DNA from: Cloacibacterium sp046296655
GTDB lineage: Bacteria > Bacteroidota > Bacteroidia > Flavobacteriales > Weeksellaceae
Length of the DNA: 36,218 bases
Assembly (NCBI GenBank): GCA_046296655.1
Contig: JBKBLE010000024.1
Location: forward strand, 1 to 36,218
Direction: 5' to 3'
Shown piece after piece: positions 15,308 through 23,423 of the stretch (its first letter is position 1; every line of letters starts with the position of its first letter). Made by a program: the position numbers and the translations under genes. The notes beneath the pieces were generated by a model. It was not told where the DNA came from. It searched no databases and saw only the letters and a program-made list of their open reading frames with translations.

Positions 15308-16213
15308 ATGTTAGGAAGAAGACAAATCCGCGAAAAAGTAGTGCAGACACTATATTCTTATCATCAGAATCCTATAAAAACTGATGTTTTAGAGAAAAAT
15401 ATGTTTACAGAGATTGAAAAAATCTATTATCTCTACATTTATCAACTCAACTTCTTGGTTGCATTAAAAGATCTTGCCGAAAGACAAATTGAAATCGGTA
15501 AAAATAAATTTATTAAGACTGAAGAAGACCTTAATCCTAACATGAAGTTCGTGAATAATCAAGTTTTTTTACAACTTGATCAAAACGAAGAAAGACTTTC
15601 CTTTAACTCAAAACACAAAAAATATCAGTGGGACTTACACGATGAATTGTTAGTAAAAACATTTCAGAGAATCGTTGCGAGTAAACGTTACCACGAATAT
15701 ATGGCCGAAGAAAGCCTTAGTTTTGAAGAAGACCAAAAGTTTGTTGGGAAATTATTTCTAAAATATGTTGCCGAAAATGAAGATTTTCATGAGCGTTTAG
15801 AAGAATTAGAATTGTCTTGGGCAGATGATTTTCATATCTCGAATTCTATGATTCAGAAGACCATTGGTTTTATGAAACAAAATCAGCCGAGTCATACTTT
15901 AATCAAAATGTTTAAAGATGAAGAAGACAGACATTTCGCCAAAAAATTATTACTACAAAGCATTTCTCACTGGGAAAATTCTGAGAAAAAAATCAAAGAA
16001 AGACTAGAAAATTGGGATTTAGAAAGAATTTCTTTAATGGATAGATTGATTTTAATCACAGCTATAACAGAGATAGATAATTTCCCTCTCACTCCAGCAA
16101 AAGTGATTATCAACGAATATATAGAGGTTTCTAAAGTGTTTGCTACCGATAGAAGTCAAATTTTTGTGAACGGAATCTTAGATAAATACACGAAAGATAT
16201 TTCTAGAGCATAA
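15308..16213 (+). CDS. nusB: Transcription antitermination protein NusB, long form
   Basis: 301 aa, against about 140 in E. coli. Start: ATG 15308 (MLGRRQIREKVVQTLYSY); the frame continues upstream to a TTG inside the promoter box. The N-terminus has the RRQIREKVVQTLYSYHQN pattern of NusB, and the C-terminal third (about 185-298) holds the rest of the domain, including LMDRLILITAITEIDNFP and VIINEYIEVSKVFA. A long helical insert lies between, as in other Bacteroidota. NusB with NusE (S10) binds boxA RNA and supports rRNA transcription. It heads a unit with the DUF1573 gene and yajC. Confidence 0.92.
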   Translation: MLGRRQIREKVVQTLYSYHQNPIKTDVLEKNMFTEIEKIYYLYIYQLNFLVALKDLAERQIEIGKNKFIKTEEDLNPNMKFVNNQVFLQLDQNEERLSFNSKHKKYQWDLHDELLVKTFQRIVASKRYHEYMAEESLSFEEDQKFVGKLFLKYVAENEDFHERLEELELSWADDFHISNSMIQKTIGFMKQNQPSHTLIKMFKDEEDRHFAKKLLLQSISHWENSEKKIKERLENWDLERISLMDRLILITAITEIDNFPLTPAKVIINEYIEVSKVFATDRSQIFVNGILDKYTKDISRA

Positions 16214-16256
16214 ATTTTGATTAAATTTGAGGAAATTTTAAAAATCAGAATCAATA

Positions 16257-16742
16257 ATGAAAAGAATATTAGGTTTAAGCTTACTAGCTGTTTTGTCTTT
16301 AGCTTCTTGTAAAAAAAATGAAGCAACAGAAACATCAACTGCTACTACTGCAACAGAGCAAAAAGATCCTTTTGCAGATGATAGAGTAGTAAAACAAAGT
16401 GACTTGGTAAGCGAAGCAAAAAAACATGCAGAAACTACATTAGCACTTTCTGAACCAGATTTTAATTTCGGGAAAATCAAAAAAGGAGATGTGGTAGAAC
16501 ACGTTTACGAAGTAACCAACACAGGTAAAAATCCTTTGATTATTTCTGCGGTAAAGCCAGGTTGCGGATGTACAGCTCCAGATTATACTAAAGAACCAAT
16601 TATGCCGGGTCAAAAGGGTCAAATTACGCTAAAATTTGATTCTACAAATTTTGATGGTGTCGTGTATAAATCAGCAGAAGTGTATGCAAACGTATCACAA
16701 GTTCCTATCGAAATTAGATTCTCAGCAGATATTCAACCCTAA
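16257..16742 (+). CDS. DUF1573 lipoprotein
   Basis: 161 aa. Signal peptide MKRILGLSLLAVLSLASC with lipobox LASC, Cys18 as lipidation site. A Thr/Ala/Glu-rich linker (about 20-45) leads to one DUF1573 domain (about 62-160), an immunoglobulin-like fold, with the hallmark PGCGCTAPDYT and the ending EIRFSADIQP. Such proteins are frequent in Bacteroidota and sit in the envelope; function is unknown. The gap to nusB is 43 bases and to yajC 11 bases, which suggests cotranscription. Confidence 0.88.
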   Translation: MKRILGLSLLAVLSLASCKKNEATETSTATTATEQKDPFADDRVVKQSDLVSEAKKHAETTLALSEPDFNFGKIKKGDVVEHVYEVTNTGKNPLIISAVKPGCGCTAPDYTKEPIMPGQKGQITLKFDSTNFDGVVYKSAEVYANVSQVPIEIRFSADIQP

Positions 16743-16753
16743 AAAATAAAAAA

Positions 16754-17074
16754 ATGTTTACAACAATATTTCTACAAGCACAAGGTGGAGGTGATTTCTT
16801 CTCAATGATTTTACCATTTGTCTTAATGATTGTAATTTTCTACTTCTTAATCTTAAGACCACAAACTACCAAGCAAAAGAAAGAAAGACAATTCCAAGAT
16901 TCTCTAAAACCAGGCGCTAGAGTAGTAACCACTTCTGGAATGCATGCTAAAATTGTACAAGTAGTAGAAGATGGAGTGATTTTAGAAACCATGAGTGGTA
17001 AATTAAAATTCGAAAAAGCTGCAATTTCTAGAGAATTTACAGAAGCTAGGTTCCCTGAAACAGTAGGAAAATAA
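16754..17074 (+). CDS. yajC: YajC, Sec translocon accessory subunit
   Basis: 106 aa, the usual length. One transmembrane helix (about 16-35, MILPFVLMIVIFYFLILRP) is followed by the typical RPQTTKQKKERQ and a soluble domain (GARVVTTSGMHAKIVQV, ILETMSGKLKFEKAAI). YajC associates with SecDF and SecYEG in the inner membrane. Last gene of the nusB unit, followed by a clear terminator. Confidence 0.92.
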   Translation: MFTTIFLQAQGGGDFFSMILPFVLMIVIFYFLILRPQTTKQKKERQFQDSLKPGARVVTTSGMHAKIVQVVEDGVILETMSGKLKFEKAAISREFTEARFPETVGK

Positions 17075-17104
17075 TTCTAAAAAATTTAGAAATTCTATAA
17101 AATA

Positions 17105-17138
17105 AAAATTCCATCAATAATTTGATGGAATTTTTTTT
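17105..17138. terminator. Terminator between yajC and the convergent transporter gene
   Basis: AATTCCATCA (from about 17108) pairs with TGATGGAATT (to about 17132), loop ATAATT, then a run of eight T; A-rich left flank lets it act in both directions. Confidence 0.85.
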
Positions 17139-17158
17139 ATTGTGTCAAAGATTAATTT

Positions 17159-18847
17159 TTAAGTCAGTAGCAAGATTAATAAACTCGCGGTAAAAATTCT
17201 GGCAATGGTAACCAGAGGATAAACTTGCGCGTAACTTTGAATTGGAATGTCAGAATCTAAATAATTGGTACTGAATGATAATGCAGCTGGGTCTGTATAA
17301 CTTCCGCTCATAATTCCTACCAATTGTAAATAATTAATTTTTAAGAAAAATCTTCCTACAATCACCATTAAGATTAATGGAATGAAAGTTACTGCAGAGC
17401 CATATAAAATCCATAGCCAACCGTTATATTTGATGAAATTTTCATAAAAACCTTCTCCTGCATGAATACCTACTGCCGCAAAGAATAAACAAATTCCTAA
17501 ATCTTTCATGAAATAAGTCGCTCCGTTATTAATATAAGAGTGAATGAAAGAAATACCACCATATCTAGAAATAAGCAATGCTACAATCAGTGGTCCTGCT
17601 GCAAATCCCAGTTTTAAAGGAATTGGTAAACCAGGAATCACTAACGGAATAGAACCTACGATAATCCCAATTAATAAACCTCCGAAAAGTGATAAGAAAT
17701 CTGGTTCTATTAATTTTTTCTCTTGATTACCAATAATTTTTTCTGCTTCTTTAATACCTTGATCCGTGCCGATAACTCTCAAAATATCTCCGTAGAAAAG
17801 TTCTAAACTTGGTCTAGGAATCATTTCTTTACCCGCTCTGAAAACTCTAGTTACTTTTACATCATAAGTATTATACAAGTCTAAATCTGAGAGTGTTTTG
17901 TGAACTGCAGAAGGTTTGGTTACGAAAATATTTTTCTTGTTAATGTCAGAATCAGATTCTATGAAAGAGTCAGTAGAAGGTCTTCCTACTTTTTTGATGA
18001 AGTCTTGTAAATCAGCTTCTTTTCCTACAACCATCAGTACGTCTCTGTCTTGAAGCACTGTGTCTAATTTTGGCGAAAAAACAGAAACCTCGCCACTGTG
18101 TTTTAGTCTAGACACTACAATTTCATGACCTATACTGTTAATTACTTCACCTAATGGAATTCCAAAATATTGAGGATTTGTAACTCTTAGTTTTTTGTGA
18201 ACTAATGGTTCTTCGCGATTAATTTTGTTCATTCTGAATTTTCTCATTTCTACATCAGGATGAATTTTTAAAAGAACTTTAGATAAAATAATGACACCAA
18301 TGATTCCAAAAACACCTAAAGGATAAGTGATGGCGTAACCAATTGCAGGGTCATCAAATGTTTTATCTGGAAACTGATTTTTTAATTCTACAATGGTATT
18401 TTTAGCAGCTCCTAAGCCTGGTGTATTGGTTACAGCACCACTCATAATTCCTACTAAGTTTTCTATACTCAGTCCTGTGAATTTAAAGAGTAGAAAAGTG
18501 ATGAATCCGCCGAATAAAACTGTAGAAACAGCAAGAATATTGAATTTTAAACCTTCATTTCTAAAAGAAGAGAAGAATGATGGCCCTACTTGTAATCCGA
18601 TACCATAAACAAACAAAATCAAACCAAAATCTCTAATGAAATCGGAAATTTCTTCATTCATTCTATAGCCAAAATGCCCCAAGATTAATCCAGTAAACAT
18701 TACTGCAGAAACACCGAAGGTAATTTTGCCCATTTTCAATCTTCCAAAGAAAACTCCAGTACCTATTGCAAGCATTATGGTAACTAATGATTGAATTACA
18801 CTTGGGTCTTCAGTTGGGAAAAGTAAGGTTTTAAGCCACTCGAACAT
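17159..18847 (-). CDS. AspT/YidE-YbjL-family putative transporter with two TrkA-C domains
   Basis: 562 aa. Two hydrophobic halves (about 10-190 and 385-560), each with five or so helices, flank two RCK_C (TrkA-C) domains (about 208-290 and 295-375). The halves share duplication motifs: GLILFVYGIGLQVGPSFF and MSGAVTNTPGLGAA in the first, LGICLFFAAVGIHAGEGF and MSGSYTDPAALSF in the second. This is the architecture of the aspartate:alanine exchanger family; the transported compound is unknown, and RCK_C domains usually respond to a ligand. It has its own promoter and no operon partners. Confidence 0.88.
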   Translation of the reverse strand: MFEWLKTLLFPTEDPSVIQSLVTIMLAIGTGVFFGRLKMGKITFGVSAVMFTGLILGHFGYRMNEEISDFIRDFGLILFVYGIGLQVGPSFFSSFRNEGLKFNILAVSTVLFGGFITFLLFKFTGLSIENLVGIMSGAVTNTPGLGAAKNTIVELKNQFPDKTFDDPAIGYAITYPLGVFGIIGVIILSKVLLKIHPDVEMRKFRMNKINREEPLVHKKLRVTNPQYFGIPLGEVINSIGHEIVVSRLKHSGEVSVFSPKLDTVLQDRDVLMVVGKEADLQDFIKKVGRPSTDSFIESDSDINKKNIFVTKPSAVHKTLSDLDLYNTYDVKVTRVFRAGKEMIPRPSLELFYGDILRVIGTDQGIKEAEKIIGNQEKKLIEPDFLSLFGGLLIGIIVGSIPLVIPGLPIPLKLGFAAGPLIVALLISRYGGISFIHSYINNGATYFMKDLGICLFFAAVGIHAGEGFYENFIKYNGWLWILYGSAVTFIPLILMVIVGRFFLKINYLQLVGIMSGSYTDPAALSFSTNYLDSDIPIQSYAQVYPLVTIARIFTASLLILLLT

Positions 18848-18868
18848 AATAATAGTTTTTTAGTAGTG

Positions 18869-18876
18869 CAAAGTTA
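18869..18876 (-). promoter_or_regulatory. -7 promoter box of the AspT-like gene
   Basis: TAACTTTG on the minus strand, 21 bases before the ATG at 18847. No well-placed TTG upstream. Confidence 0.6.
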
Positions 18877-18947
18877 CGTTTTTGCTATTGCGTGAATAAT
18901 ATTTTTAAACTGAAATATATCAGAAATCAAATAATCGTTTAATTTCC

Positions 18948-18985
18948 AAAAAAAGCGAGGGAAAAGCCTCGCTCTAATTTATAAA
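18948..18985 (-). terminator. Terminator of the Fic gene, copy 1 of a duplicated 38-bp block
   Basis: On the minus strand AGCGAGG, loop, CCTCGCT followed by seven T, directly downstream of the Fic stop. The whole 38-base block recurs at 20027-20064 with about two differences, all in or next to the loop. Confidence 0.85.
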
Positions 18986-18987
18986 AA

Positions 18988-19947
18988 TCAATTTAATTTT
19001 CTTTTTCTTTCTCGCTTTTCTATGTAATCTAGAACCGCTTCTTTGGTGGTAAGCCAGTTTCTACCTTCTTTGAAAGCGTCTATTTTTCCCTTTCTAGCCA
19101 ATAAACTTATGTATTCTTGTCCATAAGGGAGCCTTTCTTCTTCTACAATATTAGAAATCGGGCGATAATTATCATACGTATTATTGAGAGAACCTAAATA
19201 AATGTCTAAACTTCTCTCCAAAGCTTGAAGAACTAATAATAAAATTTTAGAATAATCTCCATTATTTGCTAAGTTTAAAGCGTCATAATATTTTTTTCTA
19301 TCATTTTTGAGGATAATTGCAGGCGGAAAACCTTCTCTCATCAACAAAAGATTGAAAAGTAAACGCACCGTTCTACCATTTCCATCAAAAAACGGATGAA
19401 TCCAAACAAATCTGTGGTGAAAAATTGCCGCTTTTATAATAATATTTATATCTGAAGAATTTACCCAATCAATTAATTCTGTTACCAATTCATCTACTTT
19501 AAAAGCATTTGGCGGAGTAAAATTAGCCCCAGAAATTCTAACTCCAGAAGTTCTGAACATTCCAGCAAAATCTTTTTCAATTTTTTGTAAAACCAAATAA
19601 TGAACTCTCATAATATCGGTTTTGTTTAAATTTTGTTTATCCGATATTAAAGACTCTACAAATTCTATCGCTTCCTGATGATTTATCGCTTCGAAATGTT
19701 CTCTCAAAGATTTTCCTTTGATGGTGAAACCTTCTTCAATCACCATTTTTGTTTCGTGTAGCGTCAAAGTATTTCCTTCGATGCTGTTAGAATTATACGT
19801 CCATTCTAGCATTAAACTCTCTTTGATGCTTTTCACAGCATAGCTCGGAATTGGGCGTAATTGATCTAATTCTGTTTTTTTTTGCAGAATTCTTTCGAGG
19901 TGTTTTTCTAAACCTTCAAAGTGATAAGTATAATTTTGCCAATTCAT
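18988..19947 (-). CDS. Fic-domain AMPylase with N-terminal inhibitory helix and C-terminal HTH-like domain
   Basis: 319 aa. The Fic core motif HPFFDGNGR (184-192) is complete, with catalytic His184 and Arg192, so AMP transfer from ATP to a protein is likely. The N-terminal SNSIEGN (53-59, Glu57) is the class II self-inhibitory motif. A Fic_N-like region covers about 30-100, the Fic domain 105-245, and the C-terminus (about 277-319; ARKGKIDAFKEGRNWLTTKE) resembles a MerR/excisionase winged helix. Class II Fic proteins of this design are widespread; targets are unknown. Its ATG lies 4 bases from a TATATTTG box. It is bracketed by two nearly identical terminators, suggesting gain as a cassette. 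Confidence 0.9.
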   Translation of the reverse strand: MNWQNYTYHFEGLEKHLERILQKKTELDQLRPIPSYAVKSIKESLMLEWTYNSNSIEGNTLTLHETKMVIEEGFTIKGKSLREHFEAINHQEAIEFVESLISDKQNLNKTDIMRVHYLVLQKIEKDFAGMFRTSGVRISGANFTPPNAFKVDELVTELIDWVNSSDINIIIKAAIFHHRFVWIHPFFDGNGRTVRLLFNLLLMREGFPPAIILKNDRKKYYDALNLANNGDYSKILLLVLQALERSLDIYLGSLNNTYDNYRPISNIVEEERLPYGQEYISLLARKGKIDAFKEGRNWLTTKEAVLDYIEKRERKRKLN

Positions 19948-19951
19948 TTGA

Positions 19952-19959
19952 CAAATATA
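19952..19959 (-). promoter_or_regulatory. -7 box TATATTTG of the Fic gene
   Basis: On the minus strand TATATTTG, TCAA, ATG: only 4 bases separate the box from the start codon, so the mRNA would be leaderless if this box is used. Confidence 0.5.
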
Positions 19960-19968
19960 AGAATTTTT

Positions 19969-20014
19969 TCTTAATATCGGATATAATAAATTTTTATTTT
20001 ATCCGATGTTAAGA
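19969..20014. promoter_or_regulatory. 46-bp near-perfect palindrome upstream of the Fic gene
   Basis: Arms of 22 bases (19969-19990 and 19993-20014) match at 20 of 22 positions with a 2-base centre; core half-site CTTAA(T/C)ATCGGATA. It ends about 10 bases upstream of the -7 box, so it covers the -33 region. The half-site TTAATATCGGATA also occurs inside the Fic gene (19638-19650). Likely an operator, possibly bound by the Fic protein's own HTH; a transposon scar is the alternative. Confidence 0.6.
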
Positions 20015-20026
20015 AGATTGAAAAAT

Positions 20027-20064
20027 AAAAAAGCGAGGGAAAAAACCTCGCTCTAATTTATAAA
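20027..20064 (-). terminator. Terminator of aspS, copy 2 of the duplicated 38-bp block
   Basis: On the minus strand AGCGAGG, loop, CCTCGCT and a run of six T, 52 bases downstream of the aspS stop. It is nearly identical to the block at 18948-18985, so the Fic gene sits between direct repeats. Confidence 0.85.
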
Positions 20065-20092
20065 TTATTTTTTTTAATCCTTAAAGGTTTCT

Positions 20093-20109
20093 AAAACCTT
20101 GAAGGTTTT
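20093..20109. repeat. AAAACCTT-G-AAGGTTTT palindrome
   Basis: Perfect 8-base arms around one G, 6 bases after the aspS stop (minus strand), with a related AAAGGTTT just beyond (20083-20090). From memory, AAACCTTGAAGGTTT-like repeats are common between flavobacterial genes. Confidence 0.55.
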
Positions 20110-20115
20110 GAATTT

Positions 20116-21864
20116 CTACAAATTCACTTTCAATGCCAATTCATTAAGTTGTTCATCGTGAATTGGTGAAGGTGCGTCAATCATCACATCTCGTCCAGAA
20201 TTATTTTTCGGGAAAGCTATGTAATCTCTAATCACTTCGTTTCCGTCTAAAATGGCAACCAATCTATCAAAACCAAAAGCCAAACCAGCGTGAGGTGGAG
20301 CTCCAAATTTAAAGGCGTTCATTAAGAAACCAAACTGCGCTTCTGCTTCTTCTTTAGAAAAACCTAACAAATCAAACATTTTGCTCTGCAATTCTTTATT
20401 GAAAATTCTTACAGAACCACCGCCAATTTCGTTTCCGTTCAATACCATATCATAAGCGTTTGCTCTTGCTTTTCCTGGTTCAGTTTCTAATAAATGTACA
20501 TCTTCAGGTTTTGGCGAAGTAAAAGGATGGTGCATTGCGTGATATCTTCCAGTTTCTTCGTCCCATTCCAAAAGTGGGAAATCTATTACCCAAAGTGGAG
20601 CAAATTCATTGCCTTTTCTTAAGCCTAATCTGTTGCCCAATTCCATTCTCAATGCAGAAAGTTGAGTTCTCACTTTATTGGCGTTTCCGCTCATTAGTAA
20701 CATTAAATCTCCTTGTTTTGCTCCGAATTTCTCTGCGATTTTCTTTAGGTCTTCTTCAGAATAGAATTTATTTACCGAAGAAGTGATGACTCCATCATTT
20801 TGGAATTTAATCCAAACCATTCCAGAAGCGCCAATTTGTGGGCGTTTTACCCAATCAATTAACTCGTCAATTTGTTTTCTGGTATAATCTGCGCAACCTT
20901 CTACATTAATCCCAACTACCAATTCTGCTTCGTCAAATATTTTGAAATCTTTTCCTTTTACCAATTCATTTACTTCCACGAATTTCATTCCGAATCTGAT
21001 GTCTGGTTTGTCGTTTCCGTAAGTTCTCATCGCTTCATCAAAAGTCATTCTTGGGAATTTTCCGAACTCTTTTCCAGTAATGTCTTTCAATAAATGCGCC
21101 ATCATTCCTTCGAAAATTTCCAGAACATCTTCTTGTTCTACAAACGCCATTTCGCAGTCTATTTGGGTAAATTCTGGTTGACGGTCTGCACGCAAATCTT
21201 CGTCACGGAAACATTTTACGATTTGGAAATATCTATCCATTCCACCAACCATCAAGAGTTGTTTGAAAGTTTGTGGAGATTGTGGCAATGCATAAAATTG
21301 TCCTTGATTCATTCTACTTGGTACTACGAAATCTCTTGCTCCTTCTGGTGTAGATTTTATCAAAACTGGAGTTTCTACCTCAATGAAACCTTTGTCTGAA
21401 AGATAATTTCTTACTTTTTGCGCTATTTTGTGACGGAAAATCAGTTTGTCTTTCACAGGATTTCTTCTGATGTCGAGATATCTGTATTTCATTCTCAATT
21501 CTTCACCGCCATCAGTTTCGTCTTCGATAGTGAAAGGTGGAAGTTCTGCGCTGTTGAGAATCGTTAATTTTTCTACTAAAATTTCAATTTCTCCTGTTGG
21601 GATTTTGGGATTTTTAGAAGCACGTTCAATTACGGTTCCTTCCGCTTGAATTACAAATTCACGACCTAATTTTTTGGCTTGTTCCAAAATCTCGGCAGAA
21701 GTACGTTCTGCATCGAAAACCAATTGTGTAATTCCGTAACGGTCTCGCAAATCTATCCAAACCATAAAACCCTTGTCTCTGATGGTTTGTACCCAACCAG
21801 CAAGTGTAACTTTTTCATTAAGATTTTTGAGTGTAAGTTCTCCGTTAGTGTGCGTTCTGAACAT
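20116..21864 (-). CDS. aspS: Aspartate-tRNA ligase
   Basis: 582 aa, the normal bacterial length. It charges tRNA-Asp (and perhaps tRNA-Asn; discrimination cannot be read here). Domains in order: N-terminal OB-fold anticodon-binding domain (1 to about 105, with LAGWVQTIRDKGFMVWIDLR), class II catalytic core with motif 2 (FRDEDLRADRQPEFTQIDCE), a GAD insert (about 290-410), and motif 3 GLAFGFDR at 527-534. The last residues ALKVNL end at 20116. The ATG at 21864 follows a TATCTTTG box with a leader of about 55 bases. Confidence 0.97.
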   Translation of the reverse strand: MFRTHTNGELTLKNLNEKVTLAGWVQTIRDKGFMVWIDLRDRYGITQLVFDAERTSAEILEQAKKLGREFVIQAEGTVIERASKNPKIPTGEIEILVEKLTILNSAELPPFTIEDETDGGEELRMKYRYLDIRRNPVKDKLIFRHKIAQKVRNYLSDKGFIEVETPVLIKSTPEGARDFVVPSRMNQGQFYALPQSPQTFKQLLMVGGMDRYFQIVKCFRDEDLRADRQPEFTQIDCEMAFVEQEDVLEIFEGMMAHLLKDITGKEFGKFPRMTFDEAMRTYGNDKPDIRFGMKFVEVNELVKGKDFKIFDEAELVVGINVEGCADYTRKQIDELIDWVKRPQIGASGMVWIKFQNDGVITSSVNKFYSEEDLKKIAEKFGAKQGDLMLLMSGNANKVRTQLSALRMELGNRLGLRKGNEFAPLWVIDFPLLEWDEETGRYHAMHHPFTSPKPEDVHLLETEPGKARANAYDMVLNGNEIGGGSVRIFNKELQSKMFDLLGFSKEEAEAQFGFLMNAFKFGAPPHAGLAFGFDRLVAILDGNEVIRDYIAFPKNNSGRDVMIDAPSPIHDEQLNELALKVNL

Positions 21865-21922
21865 AAAATTTAAATTTTAGATGTAAGATTTTTGATTTCA
21901 GATTTTTCTGAATTTCAATTTG

Positions 21923-21930
21923 CAAAGATA
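21923..21930 (-). promoter_or_regulatory. -7 promoter box of aspS
   Basis: TATCTTTG on the minus strand, 58 bases before the aspS ATG. The -33 TTG is not evident. Confidence 0.5.
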
Positions 21931-21986
21931 AGATTTTAGGATGGAAGATGGAAGTGAGATTATAGAAGTTTTTTGCGGATTAAAAA

Positions 21987-22196
21987 CTATTTTTCTGGAA
22001 TATATTCTAATAAATCTGCGGGTTGACAATCCAAAGCTTTACAAATGGCTTCTAAAGTAGAAAGTTTTATTGCTTTTGCTTTACCTGTTTTTAGTATGGA
22101 AAGATTGGCTTGTGTAATGCCAATTTTCTCTGCGAGTTCTTGCGATTGCATTTTGCGTTTGGCAAGCATTACGTCTATATTGATGATGATTGGCAT
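21987..22196 (-). CDS. YozG-like small Cro/CI-family repressor
   Basis: 69 aa, one HTH domain. MLAKRKMQSQELAEKIGITQ and ANLSILKTGKAKAIKLSTLE form the typical helix-turn-helix, followed by AICKALDCQPADLLEYIPEK. YozG-type regulators usually neighbour DUF2975 membrane proteins, as here: the gene starts 4 bases after the 22201 gene stops. It likely autoregulates the three-gene unit from the promoter near 23350. Confidence 0.9.
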   Translation of the reverse strand: MPIIINIDVMLAKRKMQSQELAEKIGITQANLSILKTGKAKAIKLSTLEAICKALDCQPADLLEYIPEK

Positions 22197-22200
22197 AATT

Positions 22201-22785
22201 CTAAATTGTTAAATCGTTTTCTTCTTGGATTTTTCTAGCTTTCACAAAAATTTCTTTAATGAAAATTAATATTAATCCCGAAAGTACGTAAAAGAAAGGA
22301 GGCGTTAAATCATAAGATTTGTAATGGTGGGAAAAACCATCTGTAATATCAATAAGCAGCGTAGAAATTCCAAATACGATTAATCCATAGCCTAAAAATT
22401 TCAGATTTTTTATGATTTCTGTCGTAAATATTTCTTCTTTAGAAAGATTTGAAATTATTTTAAATATATAAAAAAGTAAAAAGCAAATAGACGCTAATTC
22501 AATAAAGGCGAGGAGAATCCCTTCAGTAGAGTTTTCTGTAGCCAAGCACATTTTTGAAAAGGGATATTTAAATTGTATCATTTCAATTTTTGTGATGGGT
22601 TGCTCATCATCATATTGAAATCCATTAATTGTTGCTTTAGTAATAAATGTATTGATATTATCGGTGATACTAAAATAAGCCATTAGTACAAAGATCCAAA
22701 AGGAACTTATGATAAATCCAGCGATATAAATAGCAAAAGGGAATTTTAACCAGTATAAGAGCGAGTTTTTACCTAAAATTTTCAT
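22201..22785 (-). CDS. DUF2975 membrane protein, copy 1
   Basis: 194 aa with four hydrophobic segments (about 14-37, 85-108, 127-148 and 159-178). A polar outer loop (about 40-80) follows helix 1. The C-terminus QEENDLTI and the 21-base translation-start region are shared with the 22797 gene, so the two are tandem paralogues. DUF2975 with a YozG-type repressor is a known arrangement, for example YoaS/YozG of Bacillus; function is unknown. Confidence 0.82.
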   Translation of the reverse strand: MKILGKNSLLYWLKFPFAIYIAGFIISSFWIFVLMAYFSITDNINTFITKATINGFQYDDEQPITKIEMIQFKYPFSKMCLATENSTEGILLAFIELASICFLLFYIFKIISNLSKEEIFTTEIIKNLKFLGYGLIVFGISTLLIDITDGFSHHYKSYDLTPPFFYVLSGLILIFIKEIFVKARKIQEENDLTI

Positions 22786-22796
22786 AATTATTTGTT

Positions 22797-23321
22797 TTAA
22801 ATGGTTAAGTCGTTTTCTGATTTTAAGTATAGTGCTTTTTTATAAACCTGCCCAATAATATATAGTAATGCAGATAAAAAAAGGAAATTAAGTTCTGTAA
22901 CTTGATAGGAAAGAATGAGTTCATTTTTTACTGAAAATTCTATGTAAAAGTACAAAAGCCAATTAATAATTCCTATGATTAAAGAAATTTTACTGATGGA
23001 TATAATTAGAGAATAAAATACATCTTCAAATGGATTTTGTAGATTAAGATTTTTTAAAATTTTGATAATTTTGTTCACAAAATCTATTTTTAGAAGTGTA
23101 GTTATAAATACACCAATAAGAATAACGTTGAAAGCGGAAATATCTTCATTAAATATTTTAGTGAAATTTACACTAGAGAAATATTTTCTTACAGAAGTCC
23201 AATGATAATAATGAGAGATATAAACCCATAAAATAGAAATAATATCTACAAAAAGTCCAAATAATGTTATCCAAAATATAAATTTTAGGAAAGTTAAAGT
23301 TTTTTTTGATAAGTTTTTCAT
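22797..23321 (-). CDS. DUF2975-like membrane protein, copy 2
   Basis: 174 aa from the ATG at 23321 (MKNLSKKTLTFLKFIF); an upstream in-frame start at 23375 falls on the promoter and is rejected. Four hydrophobic segments are visible (about 11-33, 60-78, 100-124, 138-160), with the C-terminus SENDLTI. First gene of the unit, 11 bases before copy 1. The sequence TTTAAAACAAATAATTATGAA covers the start of both copies identically (21 bases; 23317-23337 and 22781-22801). Confidence 0.8.
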   Translation of the reverse strand: MKNLSKKTLTFLKFIFWITLFGLFVDIISILWVYISHYYHWTSVRKYFSSVNFTKIFNEDISAFNVILIGVFITTLLKIDFVNKIIKILKNLNLQNPFEDVFYSLIISISKISLIIGIINWLLYFYIEFSVKNELILSYQVTELNFLFLSALLYIIGQVYKKALYLKSENDLTI

Positions 23322-23346
23322 AATTATTTGTTTTAAAATTATATTG

Positions 23347-23375
23347 CAAATGTATAAATAATTATTGTAAATCAA
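23347..23375 (-). promoter_or_regulatory. Promoter of the DUF2975-DUF2975-YozG unit
   Basis: On the minus strand TTG (23375-23373), 18 bases, TACATTTG (23354-23347): complete Bacteroidota promoter, 25 bases before the ATG at 23321. Confidence 0.8.
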
Positions 23376-23423
23376 TAAAAATATTTAAATTTTGATAAAA
23401 TTTATTTTTCTGCGTTGCATTTT

